NCBI GenBank assembly: GCA_004298155.1
Contig: SCRD01000024.1
Span: forward strand, 186,001 to 250,000
Length of the DNA stretch: 64,000 nucleotides
Reading direction: 5' to 3'
DNA from: Acidobacteriota bacterium
GTDB lineage: Bacteria; Acidobacteriota; Terriglobia; UBA7540
Made by a program: the position numbers and the translations under genes. Of the stretch, positions 42,674-51,588 are shown one piece after another. The notes under the pieces are model-generated. The model made no database searches. It saw only the letters and a list, made by a program, of their open reading frames with translations, and had not been told where the DNA came from. Position 1 is the stretch's first letter. Each line of letters begins with the position of its first letter.

Positions 42674-43008
42674 CAGACCCTACGGCTGAGTTTGCTGCAA
42701 TCCAGGCGATGCACCCGAGCGCCTCTCTTCACACGGAAGGCGGGAACCCGGTGGTGCTTCTGCCCAATTTCAAGTTTCGCGCCGGCGGCAGAGCCGTGGA
42801 AATGGCGCTGCTGCTATATCCTTCGGCGCACAGCGGCTACGTCACCCGACTGTTTTTTGAGCGAAAGCTTGAGGGCGTGGGTAAAAGCCAGAATTGGAAG
42901 GAACACACCGTGCTCAGCCGCAAATGGTGGGCTCCTTCCTGGAAGGATGTCGTCGCCGCCCAGCCATGGACCAGCATGCTGGGGGCACATTTACGGGCGG
43001 TCGCATGA
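42670..43008 (+). CDS. E2-like protein without cysteine
   Basis: 112 residues, GTG start that overlaps the Ubl stop. The pattern FKFRAGGRAVEMALLLYPSAH followed by VTRLFF, NWKEHTVLSRKWWAPSWKDV and a C-terminal helix matches bacterial E2-fold proteins of polyubl operons. No Cys is present anywhere, so it cannot act as a classical thioester E2; a His-based or scaffold role has been discussed for the family. Its stop overlaps the JAMM gene start (ATGA). Confidence 0.65.
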   Translation: MTDPTAEFAAIQAMHPSASLHTEGGNPVVLLPNFKFRAGGRAVEMALLLYPSAHSGYVTRLFFERKLEGVGKSQNWKEHTVLSRKWWAPSWKDVVAAQPWTSMLGAHLRAVA

Positions 43009-43508
43009 CTGTCCACCTCAAGATGACGCGCCGCCTGATGGAGACAATCAGGCGTGACCTGGCCCGGCCCCATCCCTTTGCGCATGAACGCGTCGGGTTT
43101 ATTTCCGCAGGCCTGTCATCGGCCGATGATGACCTATGGATTCTTGCGCGCAGCTATCGTGCGGTACCTGACGGCGATTACCTCCGTGATCCATCCGTTG
43201 GCGCAATGATGGGGCCGGATGCGATCCGCAAGGCTCTTCAGTGGGCCATGTCGGACGGCGTGGCGATTTTTCACGTGCATACGCACGGCGGCTGCGGACG
43301 ACCTCGCTTCAGTGGCATCGACCTGCGAGAGCAGGCAAAATTTGTACCGAACTTTTTTCAGATTGCTCCTCAATGTCCGCACGGTGCGCTGGTAATGAGC
43401 GATAACTCCGCCTACGGCCACATCTGGCTGGATGGCGATAAGCCCTGCGAGGTTATTACCGGCTTCGTGGAAGTTGGTTCCCCCCTCAGTACCTGGAGCG
43501 CCGTATGA
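43005..43508 (+). CDS. JAMM/JAB metallopeptidase
   Basis: 167 residues. HVHTH (90-94), S103 and D106 in FSGIDLREQ form the zinc-binding motif and Glu28 (HERVGF) is the catalytic Glu. In ubiquitin-like operons this enzyme trims the Ubl tail or removes it from targets. The ATG at 43005 overlaps the E2-like stop and was preferred over a longer, out-of-place upstream frame. Its own stop overlaps the E1-like start, so the whole set is translationally coupled. Confidence 0.85.
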   Translation: MTVHLKMTRRLMETIRRDLARPHPFAHERVGFISAGLSSADDDLWILARSYRAVPDGDYLRDPSVGAMMGPDAIRKALQWAMSDGVAIFHVHTHGGCGRPRFSGIDLREQAKFVPNFFQIAPQCPHGALVMSDNSAYGHIWLDGDKPCEVITGFVEVGSPLSTWSAV

Positions 43509-44425
43509 CCCGTTTCGATCGTCAAAGCTTCCTTGGCGCGGATAGTGAAAGCAGACTTTATGCGGCAACGCTCGGCCTCGTTGGCCTGGGCGGTGGCGGC
43601 TCACATATAGTTCAGCAAACAGGCCATCTCGGAATTGGCGGATATGTCGTAGTCGATCCCGATCACATCACCGAAACCAACACGAACCGCCTCATTGGAG
43701 GCGCACTGGCTGACCTAAAAGCAGTGACAACTAAAGTCGCCATTGCCGAACGCCTCATTCGGGGGCTCCAGGAGCACCCGCGAATCATCCCCGTGCATGA
43801 TACCTGGCACAATGCGACGGGAGAATTGAAGCGTTGCGACATCATTGTCGGTGCCGTCGATTCATTCAAAGAACGCGAACAGCTTGAACGCTTCGCACGC
43901 AGGCACTTGATCCCCTATATCGACATAGGGATGGACGTACACGATTTGGGCGACAAAACCTATCTTATCGGGGGCCAGGTTATTCTTTCCATGCCCGGCA
44001 AGGCTTGCATACGTTGCTGCGGGCTGATTACCGAGGAACGATTGACACTGGAAGCCAACAAATACGGAGCGGCAGGAAGTCGCCCACAAGTTGTGTGGTC
44101 AAACGGTGCGCTGGCTTCAGCCGCTGTCGGACTCATCGCTCAACTCCTGACGCCCTGGTTCAAGGAGCCGCCCGAGTTTGTATACCTGGACTATGATGGC
44201 AATCGCGGAACGCTCGTACCTAATGACCGGATGGAACTGCTCCGCAATAAAATTTGCCCGCACCATCCACCCGAAGAGACAGGTGATCCGCTTTTCGATG
44301 TGCGCGAGTTCAATAGGCTCACAGCAGACTTGGCGCTGAGGAAAGGCAAGCTCGCGTCCACGCCAGCTCCGACCAGTTTTTGGAAAAAGCCATTGGCCGT
44401 AATTGCTAAGTTTCTCGGCCTCTAG
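43505..44425 (+). CDS. E1-like (ThiF/MoeB-family) activating enzyme
   Basis: 306 residues. GLVGLGGGGSHIVQQTG is the nucleotide-binding loop, VDPDHITETNTNRL includes the Asp and Arg that bind ATP, and KACIRCCGLI supplies Cys candidates for thioester formation. It would adenylate the Ubl C-terminus. The C-terminal residues 230-306 differ from ThiF and carry KICPHHP, a possible extra metal pair. Good support from position with Ubl, E2-like and JAMM genes. Confidence 0.85.
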   Translation: MTRFDRQSFLGADSESRLYAATLGLVGLGGGGSHIVQQTGHLGIGGYVVVDPDHITETNTNRLIGGALADLKAVTTKVAIAERLIRGLQEHPRIIPVHDTWHNATGELKRCDIIVGAVDSFKEREQLERFARRHLIPYIDIGMDVHDLGDKTYLIGGQVILSMPGKACIRCCGLITEERLTLEANKYGAAGSRPQVVWSNGALASAAVGLIAQLLTPWFKEPPEFVYLDYDGNRGTLVPNDRMELLRNKICPHHPPEETGDPLFDVREFNRLTADLALRKGKLASTPAPTSFWKKPLAVIAKFLGL

Positions 44426-44442
44426 CCGAAAGGAGAAAACTT

Positions 44443-44727
44443 ATGGCAGACGTAAGAGTGACCTGTATCACGAAACCACACCCGCAGAGCCCCCATGAAC
44501 ATATTACTCACCTCGGGAATCCGGCCGTCGGGTGGAAATGGACCCGCGAGCAAGTTATCGCCAGCATCGACGCACGAACCAACACATTCTTTGTTATCGA
44601 TCCCAACACCGGCAAGCGGTCCGACGTTGGAGTCGTCCGCGTTGCCGGCAGAGACCCTTACCTGCGCACCCATGCGGATGGAGACTGGAACGATAATCTT
44701 CTGTCACTAAGTCAGTGCCCGTTATAA
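44443..44727 (+). CDS. DUF3892 protein
   Basis: 94 residues. VTCITKPHPQSPHEHITHLGN, AGRDPYLRTHADGDWNDNLL and SLSQCPL match DUF3892 (CIxKpN..S.HExIxxxG ... YLRTxxDGxxxDNLLxLPxC). Small member of operons with ubiquitin-like components; role unknown. It has a gaaaggag ribosome site 17 bases after the E1-like gene. Confidence 0.8.
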   Translation: MADVRVTCITKPHPQSPHEHITHLGNPAVGWKWTREQVIASIDARTNTFFVIDPNTGKRSDVGVVRVAGRDPYLRTHADGDWNDNLLSLSQCPL

Positions 44728-45268
44728 GGAAAACGAGCCCTTTGAGGAATTGTGGTGAACGGTACCCGGTGCGATAGATCACGAGTAATGTGGGATAGAT
44801 CCCCTGTAACGGCGTAGCGTTTACCTTGCCTCCGGGTGTATGGTCGCCGACTCGGAAGTTATGGCCCAGGCGCTTCTGCTGAAAAGAGAGCCGTCGGACG
44901 CAGTGTCCGTATTATCGGAAATGTGATCGGCTGCCCGTTCTCGGCGGCGGAGCGAGTCGCAGCACAAGGCTGTCGATTCTGACCACGAAAGCGGCCGACC
45001 TGCCGGGAGAACGCCTCACCAGCTTGCCAGATTCCGAAAACCAAACGCCCATGCGCACCGTGAAATCTGTTTTCATGTCCACGGCCTGAGTTCCCCGCCC
45101 TTGCACTTGCCCCCTCGGAGACCCTTTTCCAAGTAGTTCCGCGACGCGAGCGTCCTGCCGATGTGCGGCCTCACACCGGTGGGACCAACTCGATGTCCTC
45201 ACACCGGGACCGGGCTGCTTCTATCGACGTGCGCACCTTTCAAATCTTGTTCCAAGGAGCAAATTTCA
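44728..45268 (+). other. Intergenic region with a short tandem repeat
   Basis: About 540 bases without a convincing gene. A direct repeat cctcacaccgg at 45169-45179 and 45197-45207, 28 bases apart, lies before the next gene and could be a regulator site. The rest shows nothing I can name. Confidence 0.4.
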
Positions 45269-46642
45269 ATGATCATCGGCGTTACTCACGACTCTGACGG
45301 CCGCGCGGTGCAGCGGCTTTCGGTTTCCACCAAGGTCGCCATCGGCATGCCGCCGCAAGGCGACCGTAATTATCCCTGTAAACTTGACCACTTTGTGTTC
45401 CTGCGCAAGAAGAAGACCCCTAAAGGGGTGGAGTGGGAACCCGACCCCGAACTGATGCGGCACTATGGCAGTGAGTGTCGGGCGGTCCAGATCATGCTGA
45501 TCGATGACGACATTGACAACGTCTTCCCCACCGCATACGCCTGGTGGACGGCTATCGAGCGGAAATGCTGGGGTGATGGGACGTGCGCCACGCGCCGCAC
45601 GCCGGCGCACCTGGGCGGGGAGCACTGGGCGCCCTGCGGCAGCCAGTGTCCGGAGCTTGTCGCTGGCCTCTGCAAGCCGAGCGGCGATCTGCGGTTCGTG
45701 CTGGCGGATTTTCCCCGCCTGGGGAGCATCTGCCGCATCCACACCAGTTCTTACCGTTCGATCCGCCAAATCCACTCGGCCCTCGAAGAGATTCGGACCT
45801 TCACGGGCGGCCGCTTGGCTGGCATTACAGCGAAGCTTGTGGTGCGCCCGGAGGAGGCGGCGTACTTCGACCGCAAAGAGCAGCGGAAGAAAACGACCAC
45901 CATCTGGGCCTTGAGCCTGGAAGTGGACGGCGAGGACATTCGCAAGCTGGTCGCCAACTTGACCGGCAACGCGCGGCTGTTTGCGGAGACGCGGCGGCGG
46001 CTTGGCTGGGGCGACCGGGCGATTGAAGTGGTGGAGGACGAAGACGATCGGGCGCCGGAAATTACCGCCGAGTTTTACCCCCCACCGGAGAACGGCTCCG
46101 ATACAAGTGAATCATCGAATCCGTGCAACGCAACCGCGGGAGCCACCTCTGTTCCTGCCGTTCGTGACCCGGGGCGCAAGCCCGCTTTTGCAGCGTCGAA
46201 CGATCGAACGAAGCGTGTGCCCAAGGGTCCAATCAGGGAACCGCAGCGCAAGACGGAGCCAGCCCAGAGTCACAGCAATGCCGTGGATGCACCGAGCCCT
46301 GCGAATGGAAGCGGTGGGGGCATAGCGCAGCCTGCACCAACCGTCAACACCAGTCCCAACACAGCCGCAAACGGCTCTCGGCCCAAGGCCACACTGCGAG
46401 GTCTTGTCGGCCCATCCGAGCCAGATGCTTCGGGCAATGCGATCCACCGCAACGGCAATGGCGTCGAGTACGTGGTGTTCAAGATGCGGCAAAACGGCTC
46501 GGCGAACACAATCTACTGCAACAACCCGGAACTGATGCCGGAGATTGCCCGGCGTCAGGGCCATGAGGCCGAGGCGCGCGTTGCAGTGGTCACGGACAAA
46601 GATCGTCAGTACTACGTCCTGTCTGGTTTCGTGGAGGGTTAA
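45269..46642 (+). CDS. Recombination-directionality-factor-like (phiC31 Gp3-like) protein
   Basis: 457 residues from the ATG at 45269 (aaggagc upstream). The core KLDHFVFLRKKKTPKGVEW, YGSECRAVQIML, CWGDGTCATRRTPAHLGG and DFPRLGSICRIHTSSY-type segments follow the layout of Gp3-like directionality factors: a KLDxF strand, a Cys cluster (C, CG, C, C in the middle) and a PxLG segment. A long Pro/Ser-rich linker (about 280-395) leads to a C-terminal domain. Such proteins turn serine integrases from integration to excision. No serine integrase lies in this window. Alternative: a nuclease-associated plasmid protein of the same family. Confidence 0.55.
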   Translation: MIIGVTHDSDGRAVQRLSVSTKVAIGMPPQGDRNYPCKLDHFVFLRKKKTPKGVEWEPDPELMRHYGSECRAVQIMLIDDDIDNVFPTAYAWWTAIERKCWGDGTCATRRTPAHLGGEHWAPCGSQCPELVAGLCKPSGDLRFVLADFPRLGSICRIHTSSYRSIRQIHSALEEIRTFTGGRLAGITAKLVVRPEEAAYFDRKEQRKKTTTIWALSLEVDGEDIRKLVANLTGNARLFAETRRRLGWGDRAIEVVEDEDDRAPEITAEFYPPPENGSDTSESSNPCNATAGATSVPAVRDPGRKPAFAASNDRTKRVPKGPIREPQRKTEPAQSHSNAVDAPSPANGSGGGIAQPAPTVNTSPNTAANGSRPKATLRGLVGPSEPDASGNAIHRNGNGVEYVVFKMRQNGSANTIYCNNPELMPEIARRQGHEAEARVAVVTDKDRQYYVLSGFVEG

Positions 46643-46645
46643 GCC

Positions 46646-47296
46646 GTGGGCATTGATTTCACTTTCGACACTGAGCGCCACCTCTATCTTGTCCAGGGAA
46701 GGCCCGTGCCGAGCGTCACCCAGGTGCTGCACTCGGCCGGGCTCTCTGCTGATTACTCCTTGGTCGCACCCGAAGTGCTCGATCGTAAGCGCATCATCGG
46801 GGAATACGTTCACAAAGCCACGCAGTACCTCGACGAAGGCTGCCTCGATCTGGAGACGGTGGACCCCGACATTCAGGGTTACCTGGCAGGCTACGAAAAA
46901 TTCATTCGCGAATCAGGCTTTCAGCCACAACTGATCGAACACCGGCTGGTCGGCCGCATTAACGGCATGCTTTCTGGCGGGACGATTGACCGCGCAGGGT
47001 CGATGGCCGGCAAGCTGTGGATCATAGACTTGAAGTGCATTGAGCGGCTCTACCCTGCCTTTGCCCTCCAAACCGCTGGATACGAACTGCTGCTGCCAAA
47101 GCCCGTAGTGCCTCCCTTCAAGTACGACCGTGCCGTGCTGCAGTTGAGGCGCGACAGGTCATACAAGCTCACCGCGTACAGCGACCTCGCTGATCTCGAT
47201 GTCTTCCGGGCGGCGCTGGTGGTCACGGCGTGGAAAATGAATCACGGCATGGACATTCAAACGGGCGCTCGGACGGACCTCGACGAAGCTGCGTAG
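46646..47296 (+). CDS. PD-(D/E)XK nuclease, exonuclease-like
   Basis: 216 residues, GTG start 3 bases after the previous stop. FTFDTERHLYLVQGRPVPSV and HRLVGRINGMLSGGTIDRAG, then LWIIDLKCIERLYPAFALQT-type sequence show the D...DxK plus Q motif of PD-(D/E)XK nucleases related to Cas4/RecB. Tyr-rich TAGYELLLP follows. It likely cuts single- or double-stranded DNA ends in recombination with the coiled-coil protein encoded next. Confidence 0.7.
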   Translation: MGIDFTFDTERHLYLVQGRPVPSVTQVLHSAGLSADYSLVAPEVLDRKRIIGEYVHKATQYLDEGCLDLETVDPDIQGYLAGYEKFIRESGFQPQLIEHRLVGRINGMLSGGTIDRAGSMAGKLWIIDLKCIERLYPAFALQTAGYELLLPKPVVPPFKYDRAVLQLRRDRSYKLTAYSDLADLDVFRAALVVTAWKMNHGMDIQTGARTDLDEAA

Positions 47297-47382
47297 AAGT
47301 TCTGGCCGCTGGATTCTGACCCGCGGGGTTTCTTCCCTCAGCGAACCCATACACAACAAAACATCTTTGGAGGTGTCAGCTC

Positions 47383-48228
47383 ATGGAGACTGCTATCACT
47401 CTTATCAGCCCGCCTGAACTCAATTTGGCGGACGAGGAGAAAGCAGAACTTTCTGCCCTCGTCCAGGCGAGGCTGGAGGAAACGAAGACACTCACGGTGG
47501 TCTCGACCGACGAGCAGTTTCAAAACGCCGGGGAGCAAGCAAAAACGATAGCCCAGTTGCGGTCGCGCCTCGAGAGCGTGATGCGACCGTACATCGACTT
47601 TTGGCATCGAGGTCACAAGGCTAACACGCAGTTGTTAGCTACTCTCGATGGCCCGCTCGAAGCGCGCGAACGGTCAATCAAGCAGGGCCTCGCCCGATAC
47701 CAGCGCGAAAAGGAGGAGGCACGGCGCCGGGAGGAGGAGCGGCTGCGGCGAGAAGCTGAAGACCTGCGCCGTAAACTCGCGGAGGAAGATCGCAAGCGAA
47801 GGGAAATGGAGGCTGATGCCGCCAAGCGAAAGCTTGAAGAGGAGGCGCTTGCCGAGGCCGCCGCGCGCGAGGCCGAAGGTGACCACGAAACGGCCGCCTT
47901 GATTCTGAATCACGCGGTCGAGCAACTTGAAACCTTACCGGAGCCTGTGCCTTCCGTGCCGATCGTACTCGTAGCTCCGGTAGCGCAGGCGACTGCGCCG
48001 AAGGTCCATGGCGTCGGGTTTCGCGAAGTTCCCAAGTGGCGCATGCAGTGCGGCCACGAACGCGCAGACGACCCGAAGTGCCCCACATGCCAGTCCGTTC
48101 CGCGCGAGTATCTCGTGCTCGATCCCAAGCGCGTCCAGGCACGCGTCAACGGCTTCGGGATCAACGCGAACATCCCAGGTATCGAGGTCTGGATGGAATC
48201 CCAGACAAGCGTTCGGAGAAAATTCTGA
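47383..48228 (+). CDS. Coiled-coil element protein with a Cys pair
   Basis: 281 residues. Residues 100-165 are a strongly charged coiled coil (RREEERLRREAEDLRRKL and repeats). A zinc-like pair (CGHERADDPKCPTC) lies at about 229-242. The N-terminal LISPPELNLADEEKAELSAL resembles phage proteins that work with single-strand annealing. Function unknown; it follows the nuclease on the same strand. Confidence 0.6.
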   Translation: METAITLISPPELNLADEEKAELSALVQARLEETKTLTVVSTDEQFQNAGEQAKTIAQLRSRLESVMRPYIDFWHRGHKANTQLLATLDGPLEARERSIKQGLARYQREKEEARRREEERLRREAEDLRRKLAEEDRKRREMEADAAKRKLEEEALAEAAAREAEGDHETAALILNHAVEQLETLPEPVPSVPIVLVAPVAQATAPKVHGVGFREVPKWRMQCGHERADDPKCPTCQSVPREYLVLDPKRVQARVNGFGINANIPGIEVWMESQTSVRRKF

Positions 48229-48390
48229 ACTGGCTCAGAAGTATTAAGGCATCCGGGCTGCACAGTTGCCGGATTTCCGCAGCTTGTATCTACCCATCTT
48301 GGCGCGGGATGAACTGAGCGTGGGCCTATATAGGTGTTCAGGAATATGGAAGACAATGCTGCGGGGCGCACCTCCACGTGGACGGCACGT

Positions 48391-49332
48391 CTACTGTGCC
48401 TGAATGTCGATCGCCAGCAGGCTGATCGCATAGATGTTTTGCAGGGCTTGCGCCAGATCGACATTACGCAGGGCGATCATCTTCACGTCGGCATCGCCGC
48501 CGAGCGCGGCAAGTTGTTTGGTGGCTGAGGTGCCCTTCAGGCACAGCCCCTTCAGGGGCTTGCCGATGTCAGGGCTGTCGAAGTTGAACGTCGCGGGCGC
48601 GTTCGAGTTCGGCTGGAGATCGGCGCCGCTGATGCGGCCGGCGACCGAAACGTAATTCTCGTCCTGCCCGTCCATGCCACAAAACGTGAGCGTGTCGCTA
48701 GCCGAATCGTACCGCACCTGGATTTTGTTGTCTTGGGCCTGGAGCGGATGCGGAGAGGTCCAAGTATGGATGGACGGCTGATCAGGGATATCCACGTCGA
48801 ACGCCTGCATCTGACCATCAATTGCGACCGCGCGAACTGGATGAATTTCGAAAATGTGCGCGTCGTCATTGGAGCGGAATCCCGGATGCTCGAACAAGCA
48901 ACGGAAGAAGCCGTTGACTGTGAGCGTAGCACCGATGCTACCCTGAAAACGCGTCAGCCAGTCGGCGGCGTTCTGCAGCTCGCAGGCAATGTGCGGTTGA
49001 AGCTGTTTGGTGCCGAGGTCGAAATGCAGATCGCCGTCGCCTTCGATGGTGTAGGCCCCGTTGTGCGCGGCGAGGCGGGCCTGGCGTTGATTCGAACCGG
49101 TCAGCTCCACGAGCTGCTTTTTCAGCAGCGTTCCGGTAACGGTGACATCCTGCAAAGCGGCGAGCCGCGAGGCATTCGGCACGATAATCGACTTCTGTGC
49201 CCTGCGCTGAATGGAATAGCCATTGACCAACGGCGACAGCCCGCGGGCCGGGAGCATGCCCGCATTCAGCGCTCCGGCGGCTCGACGGTGCGGCACCGGT
49301 GGTTTCCTGTGAACCTGCGCTTTCCGCTTCAT
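48391..49332 (-). CDS. Hypothetical protein, opposite strand
   Basis: 313 residues from ATG 49332; the upstream part of the frame is not convincing. Beta-rich, with repeated short strands and a region LVNGYSIQRRAQKS that looks like a peptide or phage-structure motif. Not recognised. It is transcribed against its neighbours. Upstream (49333-49702) lie 370 bases with no gene that should carry divergent promoters for this gene and the PRTRC cassette. Confidence 0.45.
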   Translation of the reverse strand: MKRKAQVHRKPPVPHRRAAGALNAGMLPARGLSPLVNGYSIQRRAQKSIIVPNASRLAALQDVTVTGTLLKKQLVELTGSNQRQARLAAHNGAYTIEGDGDLHFDLGTKQLQPHIACELQNAADWLTRFQGSIGATLTVNGFFRCLFEHPGFRSNDDAHIFEIHPVRAVAIDGQMQAFDVDIPDQPSIHTWTSPHPLQAQDNKIQVRYDSASDTLTFCGMDGQDENYVSVAGRISGADLQPNSNAPATFNFDSPDIGKPLKGLCLKGTSATKQLAALGGDADVKMIALRNVDLAQALQNIYAISLLAIDIQAQ

Positions 49333-49702
49333 TGTCCGCCTCCTGATCGAAGAGGTTTGCGAAATTATACAGCGCCTAGCCACCATTCACGACAAATTTG
49401 AAGAAAGCTGACTCTTTCTGGGATAAGCTGTGCGCCTCAGCTCCGCACTCGTTGCCTGGGCTCTCATAGCTTTCCAATGTTTGAAACCGTGGGACATAAA
49501 TTGTCCTGCGTTCACAAGCTGGTCGCGCTCCCTTCCAGATAATGTCCCGCATTGCAATATATTTCAAATGGGGAGGAGCCGCAGCCCTCAAAAACAGATG
49601 TCGCTTCCTGCTGAGTCATGTGGTCTTTATATCGGGAGTCTTTCTTTTCGGCATTCAGCAACTGAAGCATACCCAAAACCAACAATCAAGGAGGACCTAT
49701 TC
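49333..49702. other. Divergent intergenic region before the PRTRC cassette
   Basis: About 370 bases. Less GC-rich than its surroundings. It should hold promoters for both directions. A caaggaggac ribosome site precedes the GTG at 49703. No repeat is seen. Confidence 0.4.
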
Positions 49703-50173
49703 GTGTTTACTGAACTCATGCCGCTTCTCGCCGAACGCACCGTGCTCATCACGGTGGCTCGGGAGAGCGACACAACCATTCGACTCAATGTTTGTCCTAA
49801 GCGCACTTCGGAAAGCGAAAACACCGCCCTCTCGACACCGTTGAGCTTTGTCGGGACGCCGGAAGAACTGGACCGGGACTTTGCAAAGGAGCTCGCTGCT
49901 TACGTGGGTACTCACCGCCAACTGGGCAGCACGCTTGCGCAGGCAAAAGTCACCATGGAAGCTGCGGCCAAGGCTGCGCAAGAAGAAGCCAAGCGTAAGG
50001 CTGACGAGCGGCGAAAGCCGAAGCAGTCGGCCACCACGTCGGCTCCTGAATCCACGACGCAGCCCGCAGCTTCTGCCAGCCCCGATCCCTCGCCGACGGC
50101 TGCCTCTAATCTGTTTGGGGCAGCGCCGGCCGAACTAGTCCAATCCCAAAAAGAAGGAGGTCTACGCCTGTGA
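49703..50173 (+). CDS. PRTRC system protein E
   Basis: 156 residues, GTG start. FTELMPLLAERTVLITVARE and ALSTPLSFVGTPEELDRDFA match PRTRC protein E, with a helical middle and a Pro/Ala/Ser-rich tail (ASASPDPSPTAASN). PRTRC cassettes (ParB-related, ThiF-related) occur on plasmids and genomic islands; protein E has no known activity. The stop overlaps the next gene's GTG. Confidence 0.8.
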   Translation: MFTELMPLLAERTVLITVARESDTTIRLNVCPKRTSESENTALSTPLSFVGTPEELDRDFAKELAAYVGTHRQLGSTLAQAKVTMEAAAKAAQEEAKRKADERRKPKQSATTSAPESTTQPAASASPDPSPTAASNLFGAAPAELVQSQKEGGLRL

Positions 50174-50373
50174 CTGTCAACCCAACGGAGAGAATATTTT
50201 CTTACGCAGGGCTTTCGCTCCCGGATTTGAATCGCAAGATGTCGCCCGAAGAAATTAAGGCGGCATATTCGACTCAGTACCCGGAACTTGCTACCGCCGC
50301 CATCAATGGTCCCGAAGCGGTGGGTGACAAGTTGAGGTACGAGTTCGTCCGCGCGATTGGCGCCAAAGGCTAA
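50170..50373 (+). CDS. PRTRC system protein C (ubiquitin-like)
   Basis: 67 residues. FSYAGLSLPDLNRKMSPEEI, YSTQYPELATAAINGPE and LRYEFVRAIGAKG match PRTRC protein C, a small beta-grasp protein. It ends in KG rather than GG. It is the presumed modifier for the ThiF- and E2-like members of this cassette. GTG start overlaps the E-gene stop. Confidence 0.85.
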   Translation: MTVNPTERIFSYAGLSLPDLNRKMSPEEIKAAYSTQYPELATAAINGPEAVGDKLRYEFVRAIGAKG

Positions 50374-50378
50374 GCGCC

Positions 50379-50615
50379 ATGCGGAAAATAACCCGCAATT
50401 CAAAAACCACACGGGAGGCGGTCCTCGCTGAACTTGCACTCATGGCCGAGGGCCGCCACCCAGAGTGTCAGAACATCACAGGGAGATTTGTCAGGTGTCC
50501 ACATCTACAGCGAGCTACCAAAATTCTGGCCGATGCAATTCAAGTGGAATCCTATCGCCAGCTTGCGAAGCGGGAACAAATTCCGGCGCCTCCGGGCTGG
50601 CTCCTGCCCATCTGA
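50379..50615 (+). CDS. Small PRTRC-linked hypothetical protein
   Basis: 78 residues between PRTRC C and PRTRC F, overlapping the F start by 1 base. Contains a His/Cys group (HPECQNITGRFVRCPH) that might bind metal. Not recognised from the standard PRTRC set. Confidence 0.5.
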   Translation: MRKITRNSKTTREAVLAELALMAEGRHPECQNITGRFVRCPHLQRATKILADAIQVESYRQLAKREQIPAPPGWLLPI

Positions 50616-51577
50616 TGGGCCAGGCGAGCGGGGTCATTCTGCCGAAACTCGACGGAGCGCCAGTCGAATACCGCATCTCATCAGAAGACCCGCGTGCCAT
50701 CAAGCTGGCTCAAACCCTGACCATCATCGGAATCGCAGACCCGTGCGATTGGGAAGAAGCCAAACGAAGTCCCGCAGGTTATGTGCAAGCAGCCTTGATG
50801 CGTTGGCTCGCCTTACACGGAGGCGGCCAAATTCAGCAGAGCTTTGCGCTCAACGCTACGATCAGCGGCAGTCCGGACCTGTACTGCGGCGAAGAAGGCC
50901 GGCAGGAGTTGCTGTATCTCATGGTTGATCCTGACTCGGCTGGGTACATGATTCTCGGGCCGACACTTGATAGGCTGGAGCATATTCACCCGCGTCTCCC
51001 GGCAACCTTTTATCACCAATTTGTCGGCGCCATACAGCGATGGGAGCGTCTGTACGATTATCGCGATGCCCAGGACCGAGTGGAAATATTGCGAGAATGG
51101 GCCGAAGGAGAAGCAGACCAGGAGCAGTATGAGTTTCCTGACGTTGAAAGCTGCATTCCAGCGTCAATGAAGCTGAGGCCCCTTTCGGAGAAACAGGTGC
51201 AGCGGATTGCTGACAGCACAGATGACCAATTGTGCCGTCAACTTCTGCAGGCGGCGCTCGATTTGAACAGGGTTTCGCGAAGGGTCCGTCGTCCCGAGAT
51301 CAGCGAAGATACGCGAGAGGCGCTCATGGATTCAAATCCACCGCTGCCCGCTCTGCTCGTCAGCTTCAAGCGCCATGACTCGGTGTGCGCCTGCTACGAC
51401 GACGAGTCGCAAGCTTTTTTGGAGGCCACCCCCGAACCCAATCTCATCGTGGAAATCAATCCTGCCGGTTGCGCGAGCGTCCGGCGGGCATTTGACACGC
51501 TCGCAGTCCTGTGCGAGACGATGGCCGCTGCAAGCCGAGTGGCGGCGTTATTGCCCGGCAACGAGCAGGAAGGGTAG
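50615..51577 (+). CDS. PRTRC system protein F
   Basis: 320 residues from ATG 50615. KLAQTLTIIGIADPCDWEEA, ATFYHQFVGAIQRWERLYDY and CYDDESQAFLEATPEP match PRTRC protein F. Several His/Cys are scattered but no metal motif is clear. Role unknown. It overlaps the preceding stop, and the B gene follows 11 bases later. Confidence 0.75.
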   Translation: MGQASGVILPKLDGAPVEYRISSEDPRAIKLAQTLTIIGIADPCDWEEAKRSPAGYVQAALMRWLALHGGGQIQQSFALNATISGSPDLYCGEEGRQELLYLMVDPDSAGYMILGPTLDRLEHIHPRLPATFYHQFVGAIQRWERLYDYRDAQDRVEILREWAEGEADQEQYEFPDVESCIPASMKLRPLSEKQVQRIADSTDDQLCRQLLQAALDLNRVSRRVRRPEISEDTREALMDSNPPLPALLVSFKRHDSVCACYDDESQAFLEATPEPNLIVEINPAGCASVRRAFDTLAVLCETMAAASRVAALLPGNEQEG

Positions 51578-51588
51578 GAGGTATGGGG

